Made by a program: the position numbers and the translations under genes
NCBI GenBank assembly: GCA_031261455.1
Contig: JAISJP010000023.1
Span: forward strand, 62,001-126,000
Direction: 5' to 3'
Length of the DNA: 64,000 nucleotides
Source: Propionibacteriaceae bacterium
GTDB lineage: Bacteria; Actinomycetota; Actinomycetes; Propionibacteriales; Propionibacteriaceae
The notes under the pieces: model-generated
Told to the model about the DNA's origin: nothing
The model's input: the letters and a program-made list of their open reading frames with translations, nothing else
Databases searched by the model: none
In this document: positions 32,897-41,529 of the stretch, one piece after another
Position numbering within the stretch: the stretch's first letter is position 1
Layout of the letters: each line of letters opens with the position of its first letter

Positions 32897-34102
32897 ATGC
32901 CAACGTTCGAGCCTTTTGCGGCGCTCCGCTATTGTCCAGAGGCAAAACTGGACCATTTTCTTGCACCCCCTTACGACGTTCTGAGTGATTCGGACATTTC
33001 TGCGCTCAAATTGTGCAGCCCGCACAACATCGCTTGGGTGGACGATCCGGACGAATCTGACCCAGACCGTTATGCCAAGTCCGCTGAGATTCTGACGTCG
33101 TGGATAGCGCAAGGCGTCTTGGTGAGCGACCCGCAACCGTCGTTCACCATCTACCGCATGGCTTTCACGGACGCCACGGGTTCCAGCCGCGAGATCTCTG
33201 GAGTGCTGGGTGGACTTGAGGTTGTGGACGAGGGCGCTGGCGGTGTGCTTCCTCACGAACGCACTACTCCCAAGGCGTCAACCGACCGTTTGGACCTGAC
33301 GCGGGCGACGGCCACGAATATGAGCCCGGTTTGGGGACTTTCGTTGGCGCAGGGCCTGACGGACGTGTTGCGCGCGCCGGGCGAACTGCTTGGAACGTTA
33401 CAAATAGAGGGTGTTACGCACACCGTTGAGCGGGTGAGCGACCCGGTGCGCATCCAAGCGATCCAGGGCGTAATTGCTTCGGGTGACGTCTTGATCGCGG
33501 ACGGACACCATCGCTATGGCGTGTCCCGCCAATATCGCGATGAGGTGCGTGCTGCAACAGGACGCCACGACACGCCCGCCGAGTACACGCTCACGTTTGT
33601 CAACGAGCTTGTGGCGAGCCAGTTGAGCATCGAGGCCATCCATCGGCTGTATGACGGGGTCAGCGTTGAGGCTCTGCGTGACGCCCTGAGTGGGTACTTT
33701 GAATTGGCACCCTTGAATGCCGACGACGCCCCCGGCAGTCACCACGCTCCCACGCCCGAGACTCTTGCCCAGATGGTTCAGCTCGGCCGTCTTGTCTTGC
33801 TGCACCCGGACGGTACCGCAGAGTGGCTGACCCCCAAGCCGGGCGTGTTTGACGGGGTCCGCGCTCTGGACGGCGCGTGGCTTGAGCATGCTCTGAACTC
33901 TCTGGACGCACAGGTGACGTATCAGCATGGCCTTGCCGAGATGAAGTCTGTGGTCAGACAACACGCTGCAGGCGTTTTGATTCGCCCAACTTCGCTGGAA
34001 GAGATTCGCCGCACGGCAACGGAGGGGCTGCTGATGCCTCCAAAATCGACGTTCTTCACGCCCAAGCTGCTCACCGGATTCGTTCTCCGTCCCCTCGCCT
34101 AA
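32897..34102 (+). CDS. DUF1015 family protein
   Basis: A 401-residue cytosolic protein with the family's marks: FEPFAALRY and LAPPYDVL at the start, VLPHERTTPKA and GDVLIADGHHRYGVSRQY in the middle. The conserved His/Asp cluster suggests a catalytic site but no reaction is established. TAGGCT (32885-32890) ends 6 nt before the ATG, so a leaderless mRNA is expected. Confidence 0.9.
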   Translation: MPTFEPFAALRYCPEAKLDHFLAPPYDVLSDSDISALKLCSPHNIAWVDDPDESDPDRYAKSAEILTSWIAQGVLVSDPQPSFTIYRMAFTDATGSSREISGVLGGLEVVDEGAGGVLPHERTTPKASTDRLDLTRATATNMSPVWGLSLAQGLTDVLRAPGELLGTLQIEGVTHTVERVSDPVRIQAIQGVIASGDVLIADGHHRYGVSRQYRDEVRAATGRHDTPAEYTLTFVNELVASQLSIEAIHRLYDGVSVEALRDALSGYFELAPLNADDAPGSHHAPTPETLAQMVQLGRLVLLHPDGTAEWLTPKPGVFDGVRALDGAWLEHALNSLDAQVTYQHGLAEMKSVVRQHAAGVLIRPTSLEEIRRTATEGLLMPPKSTFFTPKLLTGFVLRPLA

Positions 34103-34160
34103 ACATCAACGCAACTCTCGACCCGACTACGCGAAACATGAGAGTTTCTCAGTATTGCGG

Positions 34161-34166
34161 TAGAAT
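34161..34166 (+). promoter_or_regulatory. -10 box of the G5-domain gene
   Basis: TAGAAT, 41 nt before the ATG at 34208; a GAAAC/GTTTC hairpin lies just upstream. No clear -35 box is seen. Confidence 0.4.
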
Positions 34167-34207
34167 GGTTACATGGTTCCTTCTGTGAGCCATGCGAGGA
34201 GAAGCGA

Positions 34208-35086
34208 ATGAAGTTGATGTCGACCGTAGCTGCGGGTGCGTTGTTGGTTGCGTTAGCCGTGGCCGCCGTCCCCCCAACCCTGCCGGACCCGGCTACCGAA
34301 GTGACTCAGTCCATCAATGAGGTTTCGTTGGTGGACCAACAACATGGCGCTACCACAGCAGCAGGAGTCCGGGTGAGTTGGGCGTCCATCTCCCTGTCTT
34401 CAGAAATGCTCGCTATTCTCCAGGGCCTTCAGGCCCAACACGCGGTCGAACAGCTTGCCCTGCAAACGGGGCACCCGAGCACTCCCGGCCTTGAGGACGC
34501 AGATGTGCTGTCACGCGGCCCGCGCATAACCTACAAGCAGTTCACCGAGGTGGTGGAGATCCCGTTCGGCACCACCGAGAAGGACGACCCAGAGGCTCTG
34601 GTGGGTACGCGAACGGTCGTCGTGTCCGGAGTCGCCGGAGCCAAGAGCGTCACGTGGACTCTAACGTATGCTGACGGAGAAGAGAGCGAGCGCGTCGTGG
34701 CTGGCGAGCAGATACTCAGAGACCCCAGCAACGAGGTTGTGGCTATCGGGACGAAAGCCCCGCCGCCGCCTCCGCCTGCTGTACCCGCCGGTGAAGCGCA
34801 AGAAATTGCCAAATCAATGATGGCCGGACGCGGCTGGGGCGACGATCAGTTCTCTTGCCTAGTCATCCTGTGGAACCGCGAAAGCGGCTGGAGGACCACC
34901 GCAGGTCGGATCGACGGTCCCTACGGAATTCCGCAGTCAAACCCCGGTTCCAAGATGGCCTCGGCAGGTGCGGACTGGGAGACCAGCGCCACCACTCAGA
35001 TCACCTGGGGCCTCGGTTACATCGCTGGACGCTACGGCACCCCCTGCGGTGCTTGGGAACACTTCCAGACCGTCGGCTGGTACTAG
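34208..35086 (+). CDS. Secreted G5-domain cell wall hydrolase (resuscitation-factor-like)
   Basis: A 292-residue exported protein. Residues 1-25 form a signal peptide. A G5 domain (about 100-180: KQFTEVVEIPFGTTEKDD, then DGEESERVVAGEQIL) is followed by a proline run and a C-terminal lysozyme/transglycosylase-like domain (VILWNRESGWRTTA, GPYGIPQSNPGSKM, WGLGYIAGRYGTPCGAWEH). The Glu of NRESGW is the probable catalytic acid. The two cysteines in the domain could pair. It probably cuts peptidoglycan strands at the surface. Confidence 0.85.
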   Translation: MKLMSTVAAGALLVALAVAAVPPTLPDPATEVTQSINEVSLVDQQHGATTAAGVRVSWASISLSSEMLAILQGLQAQHAVEQLALQTGHPSTPGLEDADVLSRGPRITYKQFTEVVEIPFGTTEKDDPEALVGTRTVVVSGVAGAKSVTWTLTYADGEESERVVAGEQILRDPSNEVVAIGTKAPPPPPPAVPAGEAQEIAKSMMAGRGWGDDQFSCLVILWNRESGWRTTAGRIDGPYGIPQSNPGSKMASAGADWETSATTQITWGLGYIAGRYGTPCGAWEHFQTVGWY

Positions 35087-35140
35087 CCCCCAGACGAGCG
35101 CCCCACGCCAAGACCCCTCCACCCGGACGAGGACAACGCC

Positions 35141-35168
35141 GTCATCCAGTGCGCAGCCGCAGGATCCA
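35141..35168. repeat. CTGCG-type repeat upstream of folD
   Basis: GTCATCCAGTGCGCAGCCGC followed by AGGATCCA; one stem position is changed from the consensus. Confidence 0.55.
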
Positions 35169-35234
35169 TGCCTTGTCGGCTGGTGCCAACCTCGGTAGCC
35201 GCCAGCAGGAAACTGAAGTCGCCCGCCAGAGCGG

Positions 35235-35240
35235 TAGAAT
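35235..35240 (+). promoter_or_regulatory. folD -10 box, leaderless
   Basis: TAGAAT ends 6 nt before ATG 35247 and no ribosome site is present. Confidence 0.6.
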
Positions 35241-35246
35241 TGTCTT

Positions 35247-36098
35247 ATGAGTGCAACCCGCATAGACGGCAAAGTAACCGCTGCAACCATCAAGTCTGAG
35301 TTGGCCCAGCGGGTGGCTGCCCTCGCGTCTCGTGGCACCAAGCCCGGACTTGGCACCATACTTGTGGGGGACGACCCGGGTAGTCAGCTTTACGTCGCCG
35401 GTAAGCACCGTGACTGCGCCGAGGTCGGCCTTGAGTCAATTCGTGTGGACCTGCCCGCAACGGCATCAGCGAGCCAGATTAGTGACGCCATCGCGCAACT
35501 CAACAGCGACCCGGCCTGTACCGGATTTATCGTCCAACTGCCACTTCCCAAAGGCATCGACGAGAACGCGATGCTTGCCCTAGTCAACCCGGACAAGGAC
35601 GCCGACGGCCTCACACCCACAAATCTCGGCCGAATGATGCTGGGCGCTCCCGGAATGCTGCCCTGCACGCCACGCGGCATCGTCGAACTCCTGCGTCGCC
35701 ACAGCATCACTTTCGACGGAGCAGAGGTGTGCGTGGTGGGCCGAGGTATCACGGTGGGTCGTCCGCTCGCGGTGATGCTGAGCGCCAAGGGCATCAACGC
35801 CACGGTCACCCTGTGTCACACCGGCACGCGTGATCTAGCGGCACACACCAGAAACGCCGACATCGTGGTCGGTGCCGTAGGCATCACGCACTTCATCATT
35901 GCCAACATGATCAAGCCGGGAGCAACATGTGTTGACGTCGGCGTCACTAGGGTCTCGGGCAAGCCGATGGGGGACTTTGCCCCCGACGTCGCGGAGGTTG
36001 CCGGGGCGCTCACGCCCAACCCCGGTGGAGTGGGCCCGATGACTCGCGCCATGCTGCTCGCCAACGTTGTTGACCGGGCAGAGGCACTTGCGTCATGA
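35247..36098 (+). CDS. folD: Bifunctional methylenetetrahydrofolate dehydrogenase/cyclohydrolase
   Basis: A 283-residue enzyme interconverting methylene-, methenyl- and formyl-tetrahydrofolate. The catalytic Tyr and Lys are in [22 protein letters not shown] follows, and the Rossmann motif is [11 protein letters not shown]. The C-terminus has [15 protein letters not shown]. All key residues are present. DUF3017 overlaps the stop (ATGA), the normal actinobacterial pair. Confidence 0.97.
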   Translation: MSATRIDGKVTAATIKSELAQRVAALASRGTKPGLGTILVGDDPGSQLYVAGKHRDCAEVGLESIRVDLPATASASQISDAIAQLNSDPACTGFIVQLPLPKGIDENAMLALVNPDKDADGLTPTNLGRMMLGAPGMLPCTPRGIVELLRRHSITFDGAEVCVVGRGITVGRPLAVMLSAKGINATVTLCHTGTRDLAAHTRNADIVVGAVGITHFIIANMIKPGATCVDVGVTRVSGKPMGDFAPDVAEVAGALTPNPGGVGPMTRAMLLANVVDRAEALAS

Positions 36099-36565
36099 CA
36101 GACGTAGTTGAACCTGACGCAGTCACGCAGGTCGAAGATGAGGACGTGACGGTTGCACCCGCTGGCACCCCTGTTGACGAACTCGGTGACGCCCAGTCGC
36201 GGACGCGCCAACAGGACGCCGTCACGCAGGTAGAGGACGAAGAACGCGACGACAAGCCTTGGTCTGTGCGGGCGCGAATCCGGTCATTCTTCTACGACTG
36301 GCCCGGTGCTGCGGCGCGTCAGTGGCCGCTGATCCTCGTCATCGGCGCGTTCTGTGTCGGTCTGGCCTTGATCTACTTTGACTATTGGAGACGCGGTTCG
36401 TTCATCGTTGGCGGCGCTGTTGGCTTGGCCGGGTTCCTGCGTCTGGTGCTTCCCGAGCGACTCGTCGGTCTGCTGGCAGTGCGTTCCAAGGCGCTGGACG
36501 TGTGTTTCGCGGTTGGCGCAGGGGCGCTGATCATGGTGCTGTCTCTGGCCGTCGTTCCGTACTGA
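36095..36565 (+). CDS. DUF3017 membrane protein
   Basis: A 156-residue protein with an acidic N-terminal half and three hydrophobic helices in residues 75-156. Its place after folD is diagnostic of DUF3017. The N-terminus contains DAVTQVEDE twice (about 9-17 and 41-49), a short internal duplication also visible in the DNA. The function is unknown. Confidence 0.85.
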   Translation: MTDVVEPDAVTQVEDEDVTVAPAGTPVDELGDAQSRTRQQDAVTQVEDEERDDKPWSVRARIRSFFYDWPGAAARQWPLILVIGAFCVGLALIYFDYWRRGSFIVGGAVGLAGFLRLVLPERLVGLLAVRSKALDVCFAVGAGALIMVLSLAVVPY

Positions 36566-36599
36566 CAACACGCTGGCACAACAGTCCGATGTGTTTGAA

Positions 36600-36631
36600 T
36601 TGACACTCAACGGTACGCCCATGGGTAAACT
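36600..36631 (+). promoter_or_regulatory. Possible promoter of the ANTAR regulator
   Basis: TTGACA (36600-36605) with TAAACT (36626-36631); the 20-bp spacer is long. Confidence 0.35.
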
Positions 36632-36666
36632 GATACTTGATTCAGTTACGCGCAAGGAAGACGTTA

Positions 36667-37284
36667 ATGACAAAGCAATCCGCTGCCGCCACGAGCGGCG
36701 ACGCGACCCCGAGAGTGCTTGTCGCCGAGGATGAAGCACTAATTCGTCTCGACTTGGTTGAGATGCTCACGGAGCAGGGATACAACGTTATCGGTCAAGT
36801 TGGCGACGGCGAGGCCGCCATCCGGGCTGCCCGAGAACTGATGCCAGACCTCATCGTCATGGACATCAAGATGCCCAAAATGGACGGCATTGAGGCAGCC
36901 AAGACAATTGCGGAGGAACGGATCGCTCCAGTGGTCATGCTGACCGCCTTCTCGCAGCGCGAACTTGTGGAACAGGCCCGAGACGCTGGGGCCATGGCCT
37001 ACGTGGTCAAGCCGTTTGATGCGTCTGACGTTGTCCCGGCCATTGAGATCGCGATTGCAAGGTTCAACGAGATTCAGGGCGTCGAAGAAGAGGTCGCTGA
37101 CCTAGAGGAGCAGTTGGCCGCTCGCAAGACAATTGAGCAGGCCAAGGGCATCTTGCAGGAGACCCTTGACCTCAGCGAACCCGAGGCGTTCCGCTGGATT
37201 CAGAAGACCGCCATGGACCTACGCAAGTCCATGAAAGAGGTCGCTGAGGGCGTAATCGACCACGAAAAGTCTGTTTCTGACTAG
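36667..37284 (+). CDS. ANTAR-domain response regulator (PdtaR-like)
   Basis: A 205-residue two-component regulator. The receiver domain (about 17-130) has the acidic pocket VAEDEA, the phosphorylated Asp in LIVMDIKMPKMDG, the TAF Thr and the VVKPF Lys. The C-terminal ANTAR domain (about 145-200) has ARKTIEQAKGILQETLDLSEPEAF, the form that binds paired RNA hairpins to prevent termination. AAGGAAG precedes ATG 36667. Its place before polA matches mycobacterial pdtaR. The partner kinase is not in this window. Confidence 0.93.
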   Translation: MTKQSAAATSGDATPRVLVAEDEALIRLDLVEMLTEQGYNVIGQVGDGEAAIRAARELMPDLIVMDIKMPKMDGIEAAKTIAEERIAPVVMLTAFSQRELVEQARDAGAMAYVVKPFDASDVVPAIEIAIARFNEIQGVEEEVADLEEQLAARKTIEQAKGILQETLDLSEPEAFRWIQKTAMDLRKSMKEVAEGVIDHEKSVSD

Positions 37285-37372
37285 CACGGAAGTTCTCGGC
37301 CTCCGCCGCGTCGTCCGCCCCTACGACACTTCGGTCCATGCGTTCCGCCGTGCTGCCCCGCCACGTCCTTGC

Positions 37373-37401
37373 GTCATTCTGCGCGCCGTCGCAGAATCCA
37401 C
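37373..37401. repeat. CTGCG-palindrome repeat upstream of polA
   Basis: GTCATTCTGCGCGCCGTCGC followed by AGAATCCAC; a compensated stem (ATTCTGCG with CGCAGAAT) compared with copies using ATCCTGCG/CGCAGGAT. Confidence 0.7.
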
Positions 37402-37447
37402 TGATCAAGCCAGTTTCTGCGTAGCGCGAACCTTGTGCGGTCAAAAA

Positions 37448-37470
37448 CTGTCGGTGGCTTGCACTAGGCT
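37448..37470 (+). promoter_or_regulatory. polA damage promoter (RecA-NDp/PafBC type), leaderless
   Basis: CTGTCGGTG (37448-37456), 8 nt, then TAGGCT (37465-37470). The -10 ends 6 nt before GTG 37477. Confidence 0.75.
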
Positions 37471-37476
37471 CAATGT

Positions 37477-40167
37477 GTGAGTGAAACCCTGCTGCTGATT
37501 GACGGCTACTCGTTGGCATTTCGAGCTTTCTATGGCGTGCCTACGGGTGGTTTCATGACGTCAACGGGGCAGCACACCAACGCCGTTTTCGGGTTCATCT
37601 CAATGTTGCTGCCCACCATCAGGAAGTACCAGCCCACCCACTTGGCCGTCGCCTGGGATGTTTCGCGCGCCTGCTTCCGTACGGACGAATACCCTGCCTA
37701 CAAGGGAACTCGCTCTGATGCGCCGCCGGAGTTCAATGGGCAGGCCGATCTCATTCGCCAAGTTCTTGACGCCGCCAATATCGTCCATCTCGACAAGCCA
37801 GGATACGAGGCAGATGACATTATCGCCACGTTGGCTACCAGGGGGTCGGCCTCCGGGGCCACCGTGCTGATCTGCACCGGTGACCGTGACCTGTTCCAAA
37901 TAGTCAACGAGAACGTCAATGTGCTCTGGCCCGGACGAGGCGTCACCGGGCCCACCAGGCTGGACCCAGCGGGCGTCGAGGACAAGTACGGGGTGTCGCC
38001 ACAGCGGTATCCGGAGTTGGCGGCTCTAGTGGGGGAGACCAGCGACAATCTGCCTGGGGTTCCGGGTGTTGGCCCGAAAACCGCCGCGAAGTGGCTCAAC
38101 GAGTTTGATGGGCTGGACAATCTGTTGCTGCGCGCGGCTGAACTGCCCGGTAAGGCTGGGCAGTCACTGAGGGACAACGTCGATAATGTGTTGCGCAATC
38201 GCAAGCTCAATGCGCTGGTGACAACGCTTGATCTGCCTGTCACGCTTGCTGATTTGGCGCGCCGCCCGGCTGATTCGTCCGCCATTCATCAGATATTCGA
38301 CGCGCTCCAGTTCCGGCAACTGCGTGCCGAAATGCTGAGCGTGTTGTCAACCGGTGATGAGCCCAGCACTGCTCCCGAGCCGACGCCTCAGCCCGAGTTG
38401 GTGGTCACCCGCGTCGGTGAGTCCGAAAGCGTCTCCAAGTGGCTTGACGATCACTCCGCTGGCACTGTCGGTCTCGACTTCGTGGGCCGTTGGGGCCGAG
38501 GCAGGGGGGACATTGAGGCCGTCACCATCGCTAACGTGGAGGGCGCAGCACTGTGGCTAGATCCCACGAGACTGGGGTCCGCAGATGAACTGGCGCTGAC
38601 GCGCTGGTTGGCAGACTCGTCCAAATCCAAGATCGCACACGCGTTCAAAGGCCCCATGGAGGCCGCCTGGCAGCGTGGTTGGCAACCCGACGGCGTGGTT
38701 TGCGACACCGAGTTAGCGGCATACCTGCTGCGTCCCGACTCCCGTTCCTATCCGCTGGACTCGTTGGCGCAGCAGTACCTCAACCGGCCACTGTCTGTGG
38801 CGCAGACAGGCAGTTCCGAAGCTCAGTCGGCGCTTCCCACAGAGGACGACTTGGAGTCTGCCAGCTTAGAGGCCGCCCAGCGGGCGAGAACGGTGGCCGA
38901 ACTCGGGCAGGTGTTGTGTGAGCGCTTGGGGGAGTTGGGACAGCGTTCCCTGCTTGATGACGTGGAGATGCCGCTGCAGCGGGTTCTTGCCGACATGGAA
39001 GCGGTGGGCATCGCCATCGACGTCCCTGTGCTCGACTCGTTGAGCTCAGAACTTGAAAAGCGCGTTGACAAGGCGGAACAGGCGGCTTTCGCGGTCATTG
39101 GAAAACAGGTCAATCTGGGCTCCCCCAAACAGTTGCAGGTGCTCCTCTTTGACGAACTGGACATGCCGAAAACCAAGAAGATTCGCACCGGCTACACCAC
39201 AGACGCTGACGCGTTGGCTGAGTTGTACTCCAAGACGGAGCACCCGTTCTTGGCGCATCTGTTGGAGCATCGCGACGCCATCAAGCTGCGGCAGATGGTT
39301 GACGGACTATTGCGGGCCGTCGCGGACGACAATCGGATTCACACCACTTTCCAGCAGAGTGTTGCCGCCACCGGGCGGCTGTCCAGCTCGGACCCTAACC
39401 TGCAAAACATCCCTATCCGCACTGCGGAGGGTGCACGGGTGAGGGAGGCGTTCGTTGCGGGCACCGGGTATGAGGGGCTACTCAGCGTCGACTACTCCCA
39501 GATCGAGATGCGTGTCATGGCGGATGCGTCCGGCGATGAGGCGCTGATTGAGGCGTTCCGCTCAGGCGTCGATTTCCACACCGTCACCGCATCACACGTC
39601 TTCCGGGTGCCAACTGCGGATGTCACCCCATCCATGCGGGCGTCGGTCAAGGGCATGAACTACGGTTTGGCCTACGGGCTCAGCGCTTTCGGGCTGTCGA
39701 ATCGTCTTGGCGTTAGCGTCTCGGAAGCCAAGTCACTCATGAGTGACTACTTCGCCACGTTTGGCAAGGTCAAGCTCTACCTTGACGAGGTGGTGGCCGA
39801 GGCCAAGCGCGTCGGCTACACCGAAACCAAACTGGGACGACGTCGCTACCTGCCAGACCTGAACTCGCCCAACCACCAACTCCGCGAGATGGCCGAGCGA
39901 GCGGCGCTCAATGCGCCTATTCAGGGCACTGCAGCCGACATCATCAAGGTGGCCATGATCCGACTTGCCCACGAACTCGACGCACACAAGTTGCACAGCA
40001 GGGTGCTGCTTCAGGTTCACGACGAACTGATCCTAGAAGTTGCCCCCGGCGAGCGCGAAGAGTTGGAGCAGTTGGTGTCCCACGTGATGCGTCACGCGCT
40101 AGACCTGCGGGTCCCGCTTGACGTGTCCGTCGGTTTCGGCCACAGTTGGGCGGCTGCCGCTCACTAG
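37477..40167 (+). CDS. polA: DNA polymerase I
   Basis: An 896-residue repair polymerase. The 5'-3' exonuclease (about 1-300) has ETSDNLPGVPGVGPKTA. The middle 3'-5' exonuclease region lacks the catalytic acid pattern, as in many actinobacteria. The polymerase has motif A DYSQIEMRVMA, motif B RASVKGMNYGLAYG and motif C QVHDELI. GTG 37477 fits the leaderless promoter. It fills gaps after UvrABC excision, consistent with the shared promoter type. Confidence 0.97.
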   Translation: MSETLLLIDGYSLAFRAFYGVPTGGFMTSTGQHTNAVFGFISMLLPTIRKYQPTHLAVAWDVSRACFRTDEYPAYKGTRSDAPPEFNGQADLIRQVLDAANIVHLDKPGYEADDIIATLATRGSASGATVLICTGDRDLFQIVNENVNVLWPGRGVTGPTRLDPAGVEDKYGVSPQRYPELAALVGETSDNLPGVPGVGPKTAAKWLNEFDGLDNLLLRAAELPGKAGQSLRDNVDNVLRNRKLNALVTTLDLPVTLADLARRPADSSAIHQIFDALQFRQLRAEMLSVLSTGDEPSTAPEPTPQPELVVTRVGESESVSKWLDDHSAGTVGLDFVGRWGRGRGDIEAVTIANVEGAALWLDPTRLGSADELALTRWLADSSKSKIAHAFKGPMEAAWQRGWQPDGVVCDTELAAYLLRPDSRSYPLDSLAQQYLNRPLSVAQTGSSEAQSALPTEDDLESASLEAAQRARTVAELGQVLCERLGELGQRSLLDDVEMPLQRVLADMEAVGIAIDVPVLDSLSSELEKRVDKAEQAAFAVIGKQVNLGSPKQLQVLLFDELDMPKTKKIRTGYTTDADALAELYSKTEHPFLAHLLEHRDAIKLRQMVDGLLRAVADDNRIHTTFQQSVAATGRLSSSDPNLQNIPIRTAEGARVREAFVAGTGYEGLLSVDYSQIEMRVMADASGDEALIEAFRSGVDFHTVTASHVFRVPTADVTPSMRASVKGMNYGLAYGLSAFGLSNRLGVSVSEAKSLMSDYFATFGKVKLYLDEVVAEAKRVGYTETKLGRRRYLPDLNSPNHQLREMAERAALNAPIQGTAADIIKVAMIRLAHELDAHKLHSRVLLQVHDELILEVAPGEREELEQLVSHVMRHALDLRVPLDVSVGFGHSWAAAAH

Positions 40168-40173
40168 GCTCCT

Positions 40174-40250
40174 GTCATCCTGCGCGCAGTCGCAGGATCC
40201 ACCTCTTCAAAAGGGACCCTGCGACAGCGCTTCGCTTGCACAGAATGACG
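40174..40250. repeat. Complete CTGCG repeat unit (about 77 bp)
   Basis: The best full copy: GTCAT, stem CCTGCG/CGCAGG, the GATCCAC junction, a second imperfect stem (CCTGCGACAGCGCTTCGCTT), then a closing ATGAC. The GTCAT and ATGAC ends are inverted. Confidence 0.7.
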
Positions 40251-40260
40251 AGCGGGGGCG

Positions 40261-41208
40261 TTACGGAGTTGGCGCTGGAGTGGCGGGGCTCGCGCTCGCG
40301 GGCGGCAGCGGTTCCCCAACCAAGTCGAGGTAGTAGATGATGCGTGCGCTGAGTTGGCCGGTGTCTGCATCTTCCGACGAGCAGGCCACGAGGGCAAGTC
40401 GCGGAGGTCCGTCATTGTCGTAGAGGATGCCGGACCCCGGATCGTAGTCTTTGACGTAGACCTTGATGGCGTGCGTGTACTGATAGCACACTCCCACACC
40501 GGAGGCGTCACTCAGTCTGACAATGTCGCCCTCGTGCAGCAGTCCAGTGTTGATCTCGTTGCCAACTCCGATGGAGCCGACCATGGTGTGAGCCGTGAGA
40601 ATCACGTTCCCCTTGGCGGAACCAGCCCATGGCCCTTCGTTGAACCAACCGACCTTGCGGATGTCCTCTTTGGTGAGCGGAGGGGCAGCGGCCGCTACAT
40701 GGTCGGAGTCCCAGCCAAGTGACATCATCTCCCAGGAGTACTGGGTGTCCATGATCTCAAAAAGTACCGGGTCAATGGGCTCGGGGTTTGCCACGCAGCC
40801 ACTCGGCACTGAGATAGATGGTGCCGGGGTGCGTGCAGGCTCGCCAGGCGTCCATAGCGGAACATCCGGGTCAAGCCCGACGTTGCGGTGCGAGTATAGG
40901 TACCAGCTAGTTCCAGCAATAGCAAGCACCAAGATCAGGACAATGGAGCGAAACAGCCATGCTACAACGCGACGCTTCTTCGGCTCTTCATCGCTCAGGT
41001 AGGCGTCTTCCTCAGCCATGTCGTCAACCACATCAACGGCGTAATCCTCAGTGACATCGGATGCGCTTAGGTTAGAAGTTGAGTTTGTCGGGGACAACAA
41101 GTCGGTCGAGTCAGTTGTCGCCGCCTCGTCGTTCGCTGCACGCGAAGGTAGGGTAACGTCAAACTCGTCTTCGCTGTCATCGGCTGCGCGCTTTGGCGTC
41201 TCGTCCAT
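40261..41208 (-). CDS. Sortase, class F-like
   Basis: A 315-residue membrane-anchored transpeptidase. A long acidic cytoplasmic N-terminus is followed by one helix (about 85-105) and the sortase barrel. Catalytic residues are His about 206 in VILTAHT, Cys about 275 in LVACSS and Arg about 288 in SARIIYYL. VGWFNEGPWAG is typical of actinobacterial class E/F enzymes. ATG 41208 has GAGAGG close upstream. No LPxTG substrate is adjacent, so it is likely a housekeeping enzyme. Confidence 0.85.
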   Translation of the reverse strand: MDETPKRAADDSEDEFDVTLPSRAANDEAATTDSTDLLSPTNSTSNLSASDVTEDYAVDVVDDMAEEDAYLSDEEPKKRRVVAWLFRSIVLILVLAIAGTSWYLYSHRNVGLDPDVPLWTPGEPARTPAPSISVPSGCVANPEPIDPVLFEIMDTQYSWEMMSLGWDSDHVAAAAPPLTKEDIRKVGWFNEGPWAGSAKGNVILTAHTMVGSIGVGNEINTGLLHEGDIVRLSDASGVGVCYQYTHAIKVYVKDYDPGSGILYDNDGPPRLALVACSSEDADTGQLSARIIYYLDLVGEPLPPASASPATPAPTP

Positions 41209-41486
41209 CTTGTTCCTCTCAACCATCCAACTGGCCACTGCTAGGGCAAAAGCGTTGGCGCACCACACTCAACGGGCGACACCAACGCCCATCAAGTCTA
41301 CCTTGACGGTGCCGTCAATACACTACATAAGCACACAGTAGAAACGGTTTATTCCTCTTGCCTTTTGCGCTCCCAGCACGGTAATGTAAGTGTCTGCTGC
41401 ACCCGTAGCAATCTTGGCGCGCCCGCGTCAGGTCCGGGGCCGAAGCAATCGACTGATGCTCGACCATGGTACTTGATGGGCATGTC

Positions 41487-41515
41487 TTGACAAAACACCT
41501 AGTAAAACAAACAAT
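41487..41515 (+). promoter_or_regulatory. rpsA promoter candidate
   Basis: TTGACA (41487-41492), 17 bp, then AACAAT (41510-41515), just before the CGGAG ribosome site of rpsA. Confidence 0.4.
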
Positions 41516-41529
41516 CGGAGCACTACTAC

